Positions 61,194 through 64,000 of a stretch of 64,000 nt of DNA are shown here, piece by piece; position 1 is the stretch's first letter, and each line of letters starts with the position of its first letter. Origin of the DNA: Pseudomonas protegens (GTDB taxonomy: Bacteria; Pseudomonadota; Gammaproteobacteria; Pseudomonadales; Pseudomonadaceae); contig NZ_CP031396.1 in assembly GCF_003363755.1 (NCBI RefSeq), positions 3,318,501 to 3,382,500 on the forward strand. Direction: 5' to 3'. A program made the translations under genes and the position numbers. The notes under the pieces are model-generated. The model saw nothing but the letters and a program-made list of their open reading frames with translations, had not been told where the DNA came from and made no database searches.

Positions 61194-63479
61194 TTAAAGC
61201 GACGAGTATTTCTTGCGCAGACGCTGACGAATCAGTTCTGCGAGGGTGTTCATGACGAAGGTGAACAACAGCAGCACCAGCGCCGAGAGGAACAGCACGC
61301 GGTAGTGGCTGCCGCCGACTTCCGATTCGGGCATTTCCACCGCGACGTTGGCGGCCAGGGTGCGCAGGCCTTCGAACAGGTTCATTTCCATGATCGGGGT
61401 GTTGCCGGTGGCCATCAGCACGATCATGGTCTCGCCCACGGCGCGGCCCATGCCGATCATCAGTGCCGAGAAGATCCCCGGGCTGGCGGTGAGGATCACC
61501 ACCCGCGTCATGGTCTGCCACGGCGTGGCGCCCAGGGCCAGAGAGCCCAGGGTCAGGCCGCGAGGCACGCTGAACACGGCGTCTTCGGCGATCGAGTAGA
61601 TGTTCGGAATCACCGCAAAACCCATGGCCAGGCCGACCACCAGGGCGTTGCGCTGGTCGTAGGTGATCCCCAGGTCGTGGGAAATCCACATGCGCATGTC
61701 GCCGCCGAAGAACCAGTTTTCCATGAACGGGCTCATGTACAGCGACAACCAGCCCACGAACAGGATCACCGGGATCAGCAGCGCACTTTCCCAACCATCC
61801 GGCACTTTCAGGCGGATCGACTCCGGTAGGCGGCTGAAGATGAAACCGGCCACCAGAATGCCGATTGGCAGCAACATCAAGAGGCTGAAGATGCCCGGTA
61901 GATGACCTTCGACATAGGGCGCCAGGAACAGGCCGGCGAAGAAGCCGAGGATCACCGTCGGCATCGCTTCCATCAGCTCGATCACCGGCTTGACCTTGCG
62001 GCGCATGCCCGGGGCCATGAAGTAGGCGGTATAGATCGCTGCCGCCACGGCCAATGGTGCCGCCAGCAGCATGGCGTAGAACGCCGCCTTCAGAGTGCCG
62101 AAGGTCAGGGGCGAGAGGCTCAGCTTGGGTTCGAAGTCGGTGTTGGCCGCGGTGGATTGCCAGACGTATTTAGGCTCGTCGTAGTTCTCGTACCAGACCT
62201 TGCTCCACAGCGCGCTCCAGGACACTTCCGGGTGCGGGTTGTCCAGCAGCAGCGGCTGCAGCTTGCCACCGGCCTCGACGATCACCCGGTTGGCCCGTGG
62301 CGACAGGCCGAACAGGCCCTGGCCATCCACCACCTGATCCACCAGCAGGGTGCGGTGGGCGGTGCTGTGGAACACCCCGAGCTTGCCGGCGGCGTCCAGG
62401 GCAACGAGGCCCTTGCGACGCTCTTCGGCAGTGATTTCAACGATAGGCGCGGTGCCCATCTGGAAGGTGCGGATCTGCTTCAGGCGCAGTTCGCCATCCG
62501 GGTCGCGGGCCATGAACCACTGGGCCAGGCCACCCTTGGAGGTGCCGATGATCAGCGAAATGCCGCCCACCAGCTGGGTGCTGGCGGTAACTTCGGTGTC
62601 AGCGTCTTCCAGCAGTTTGTAGCGACCGTTGAGGCTCTTGTCCCGCAGGCTGAACACGTCGGCCTGGGCCCGGCCATTGATCACATACAGCCACTGCTGG
62701 CGCGGATCGATGTACATGGCCTTCACCGCCTCGGTCATCTGCGGCAGTTCGATGCGGCTCTGCTCGCTGGTGACCTCGCCAGTCATCATGTTTTCTTCGC
62801 GGGTCAGCTTCAGCACATGCAGTTGCGCACCGGTGGAACCGGCGATGATCAGCGACGAATCAGTGGCGTTGAGGTTGACGTGCTCCAGGGCACCGCCCTG
62901 CTCGTTCAGGGTGATCGGGCTGTCGCCGTAGGGGTACTCGATGGCCGGTGAGATGGTCTTCTTGCCGTCCGGGTAGCTGACCTTGTAGGTGTGGCGGAAC
63001 ACCAGGGCCTGACCGTTGGACAGACCGACCACCACCAGCGGATTGCCGGGCTGGTCCTTGCCGATGGACACCACGTTGGCGCCGGCCGGGATCGGCAGGT
63101 CGACCTTGCGCAGCTCGGCACCGCTGTCGATGTCGAAGAACAGCGCCTGGCCCTTGTCGGAGACACGCATGCCGACCTGGTTCTGCTCTTCCAGGGAGAA
63201 CATCAGCGGCTTGCCGGCGTCCTGCATCCAGGCCGGGGTCAGCGGGTCCTTGACGGTCAGGTCGGCGCCCTGGAACAGCGGCACCACGACATAGGCGAGG
63301 AAGAAAAAGATCAGGGTGATCGCACCCAGTACCGCCAGTCCGCCAACAAGGACGTACCAGCGGGTCAGGCGGTCTTTGAGCGCGCGAATGCGACGCTTGC
63401 GTTGCAGTTCAGGCGTATTGAAGTCAATGCGCTTGGGGGGAGAAGTCGTAGTCATGGGGGAATTGGCCAGATCATTCAT
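61194..63479 (-). CDS. pstC: phosphate ABC transporter permease PstC
   Basis: The 761-aa permease has a TM helix at about residues 42-66 and a large periplasmic beta-propeller-like insertion (about 75-440, with WLYVINGRAQADVFSLRD). The six-helix core follows, with the EAA loop SVPRGLTLGSLALGATPWQT. The ATG at 63479 has AGGGT upstream; a GTG at 63485 and an ATG at 63455 are alternatives. A PHO box lies just upstream, separate from pstS. Confidence 0.95.
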   Translation of the reverse strand: MNDLANSPMTTTSPPKRIDFNTPELQRKRRIRALKDRLTRWYVLVGGLAVLGAITLIFFFLAYVVVPLFQGADLTVKDPLTPAWMQDAGKPLMFSLEEQNQVGMRVSDKGQALFFDIDSGAELRKVDLPIPAGANVVSIGKDQPGNPLVVVGLSNGQALVFRHTYKVSYPDGKKTISPAIEYPYGDSPITLNEQGGALEHVNLNATDSSLIIAGSTGAQLHVLKLTREENMMTGEVTSEQSRIELPQMTEAVKAMYIDPRQQWLYVINGRAQADVFSLRDKSLNGRYKLLEDADTEVTASTQLVGGISLIIGTSKGGLAQWFMARDPDGELRLKQIRTFQMGTAPIVEITAEERRKGLVALDAAGKLGVFHSTAHRTLLVDQVVDGQGLFGLSPRANRVIVEAGGKLQPLLLDNPHPEVSWSALWSKVWYENYDEPKYVWQSTAANTDFEPKLSLSPLTFGTLKAAFYAMLLAAPLAVAAAIYTAYFMAPGMRRKVKPVIELMEAMPTVILGFFAGLFLAPYVEGHLPGIFSLLMLLPIGILVAGFIFSRLPESIRLKVPDGWESALLIPVILFVGWLSLYMSPFMENWFFGGDMRMWISHDLGITYDQRNALVVGLAMGFAVIPNIYSIAEDAVFSVPRGLTLGSLALGATPWQTMTRVVILTASPGIFSALMIGMGRAVGETMIVLMATGNTPIMEMNLFEGLRTLAANVAVEMPESEVGGSHYRVLFLSALVLLLFTFVMNTLAELIRQRLRKKYSSL

Positions 63480-63501
63480 GCGCACACCCTAGCGATCCTG
63501 T

Positions 63502-63519
63502 ATGACAGAAAGATGACAA
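63502..63519 (-). promoter_or_regulatory. PHO box upstream of pstC
   Basis: On the minus strand TTGTCAT-4nt-CTGTCAT, two 7-bp units 11 bp apart, lies 23-40 nt upstream of the pstC start. A third degenerate unit lies near 63524-63530. It matches the PhoB consensus better than the box at phoB. Confidence 0.75.
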
Positions 63520-63579
63520 TGCAGTGACGCAGCAAATCCGCCACGTGGCAAAGCCGGCAGCGGGTTGAAAAATGAGGTT

Positions 63580-63660
63580 GCAGGAGCCGGCTGGCCGACG
63601 AGCCGGCCTTGAGCCTGGGTCGCCCTTGCGGGCGCTTGCGCCGCCCGGCCCGCTCCTACG
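63580..63660. repeat. degenerate REP inverted pair between pstS and pstC
   Basis: CAGGAGCCGGCTGGCCG at the left and GGCCCGCTCCTACG at the right have the ends of GTAGG-type REP arms. The intervening bases hold further GC hairpins. It is diverged compared with the copy at 56490. Confidence 0.6.
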
Positions 63661-63666
63661 AAAACG

Positions 63667-63692
63667 AGAAGGTCCGGGGGGCCCGGACCTTC
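63667..63692 (-). terminator. terminator after pstS
   Basis: AGAAGGTCCGG pairs with CCGGACCTTCT just beyond the pstS stop, followed on the minus strand by CTCGTTTTCG. It separates pstS from pstCAB-phoU, which have their own PHO box. Confidence 0.75.
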
Positions 63693-63701
63693 TGCGGCGG
63701 C

Positions 63702-64000
63702 TTATGCGCCTTCTTTCAGGCCCAGGTCAGCCAGGGCCTTGGCGGCCACCTTGGCTGGCAGCGGGATGTAGCCGTCCTTGACCACTACTTCCTGACCCTG
63801 CTTGGACAGGACCAGTTTCACGAACTCGGCTTCCAGCGGGGCCAGAGGCTTGTTCGGGGCTTTGTTGATGTAGACGTAGAGGAAGCGCGACAGCGGGTAC
63901 TTGCCGTTCAGGGCGTTTTCTTCGGTGTCTTCGATGAAGTCGCTGCTGCCTTTCTTGGCCAGGGCCACGGTCTTCACGCTGGCGGTCTTGTAGCCGATGC
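63702..64000 (-). CDS. pstS: phosphate-binding protein PstS, C-terminal part only
   Basis: The last ~99 residues of the periplasmic phosphate-binding protein: [18 protein letters not shown], then [17 protein letters not shown] and [18 protein letters not shown], characteristic of Pseudomonas PstS. The start lies beyond the window; the internal GTG at 63977 is not a start. It is the first gene of the pst cluster. Confidence 0.93.
   Translation of the reverse strand, partial: IGYKTASVKTVALAKKGSSDFIEDTEENALNGKYPLSRFLYVYINKAPNKPLAPLEAEFVKLVLSKQGQEVVVKDGYIPLPAKVAAKALADLGLKEGA

Noticed and set aside
1..64000. CRISPR arrays, tRNA or rRNA genes, insertion sequences
   Set aside because: No regularly spaced direct repeats, tRNA-like cloverleaf, rRNA segment or transposase frame was seen. 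The only repeats are REP-type and simple hairpins.

Overview
This 64 kb window is bacterial chromosome from Pseudomonas, most likely the P. fluorescens lineage near P. protegens/P. chlororaphis. The sequence is GC-rich. The conserved genes follow the P. aeruginosa order oxyR-recG-HDOD protein, then HU-rubredoxin reductase-rubredoxin-ubiC-ubiA-phoB-phoR-CNNM protein-M23 peptidase-response regulator-phoU-pstB-pstA-pstC-pstS. REP elements typical of fluorescent pseudomonads sit between genes. The species assignment is recall and inference, not computed.

Layout. 1-7703 is core: the start of an NAD(P)-dependent epimerase-like gene, the exbB-exbD-tonB energy-transduction operon, oxyR-recG, a YbaK-HDOD fusion protein and a small conserved protein. 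7844-43194 is a complete type VI secretion system (T6SS) of the P. aeruginosa HSI-I type. The leftward half (7844-25164) carries the post-translational switch tagQRST-ppkA-pppA-tagF, then tssM, tssL-OmpA, tssK, tssJ and fha. The rightward half (25558-37638) carries tssA, tssB, tssC, hcp, tssE, tssF, tssG, clpV and vgrG. An AT-rich control region of about 390 bp separates the halves. 37657-45634 is an effector island with two Eag chaperone-effector-immunity cassettes pointing at each other: eag-rhsA-rhsI on the plus strand and eag-(Tse6-type effector)-(small immunity candidate) on the minus strand. A decapitated immunity-like gene lies between them. 45764-46647 holds two unknown exported proteins. 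46814-64000 returns to core: HU protein, rubredoxin system, ubiquinone genes, phoBR, a CNNM/CorC-type membrane protein, an M23 peptidase, a HigBA-like toxin-antitoxin pair, a response regulator, and phoU-pstBAC with the 3' end of pstS.

How it works together. By homology to HSI-I, TagQRST senses a signal at the envelope and feeds the kinase PpkA. PpkA phosphorylates Fha to license assembly, PppA reverses this, and TagF represses independently. TssJLM with TssK, F, G and E form the envelope complex and baseplate, TssBC the sheath, Hcp the tube, VgrG the spike and ClpV the recycling ATPase. Each Eag chaperone would load a prePAAR/TM/PAAR effector on the VgrG tip. Regulatory signals visible in the DNA include a CAAGGAGG Rsm-type motif on the fha ribosome binding site and PHO boxes upstream of phoB and of pstC. 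The most interesting parts are the two toxin tips, the broken immunity gene between them, the absence of tagJ between hcp and tssE, and a perfect 27-bp REP inverted pair between clpV and vgrG.
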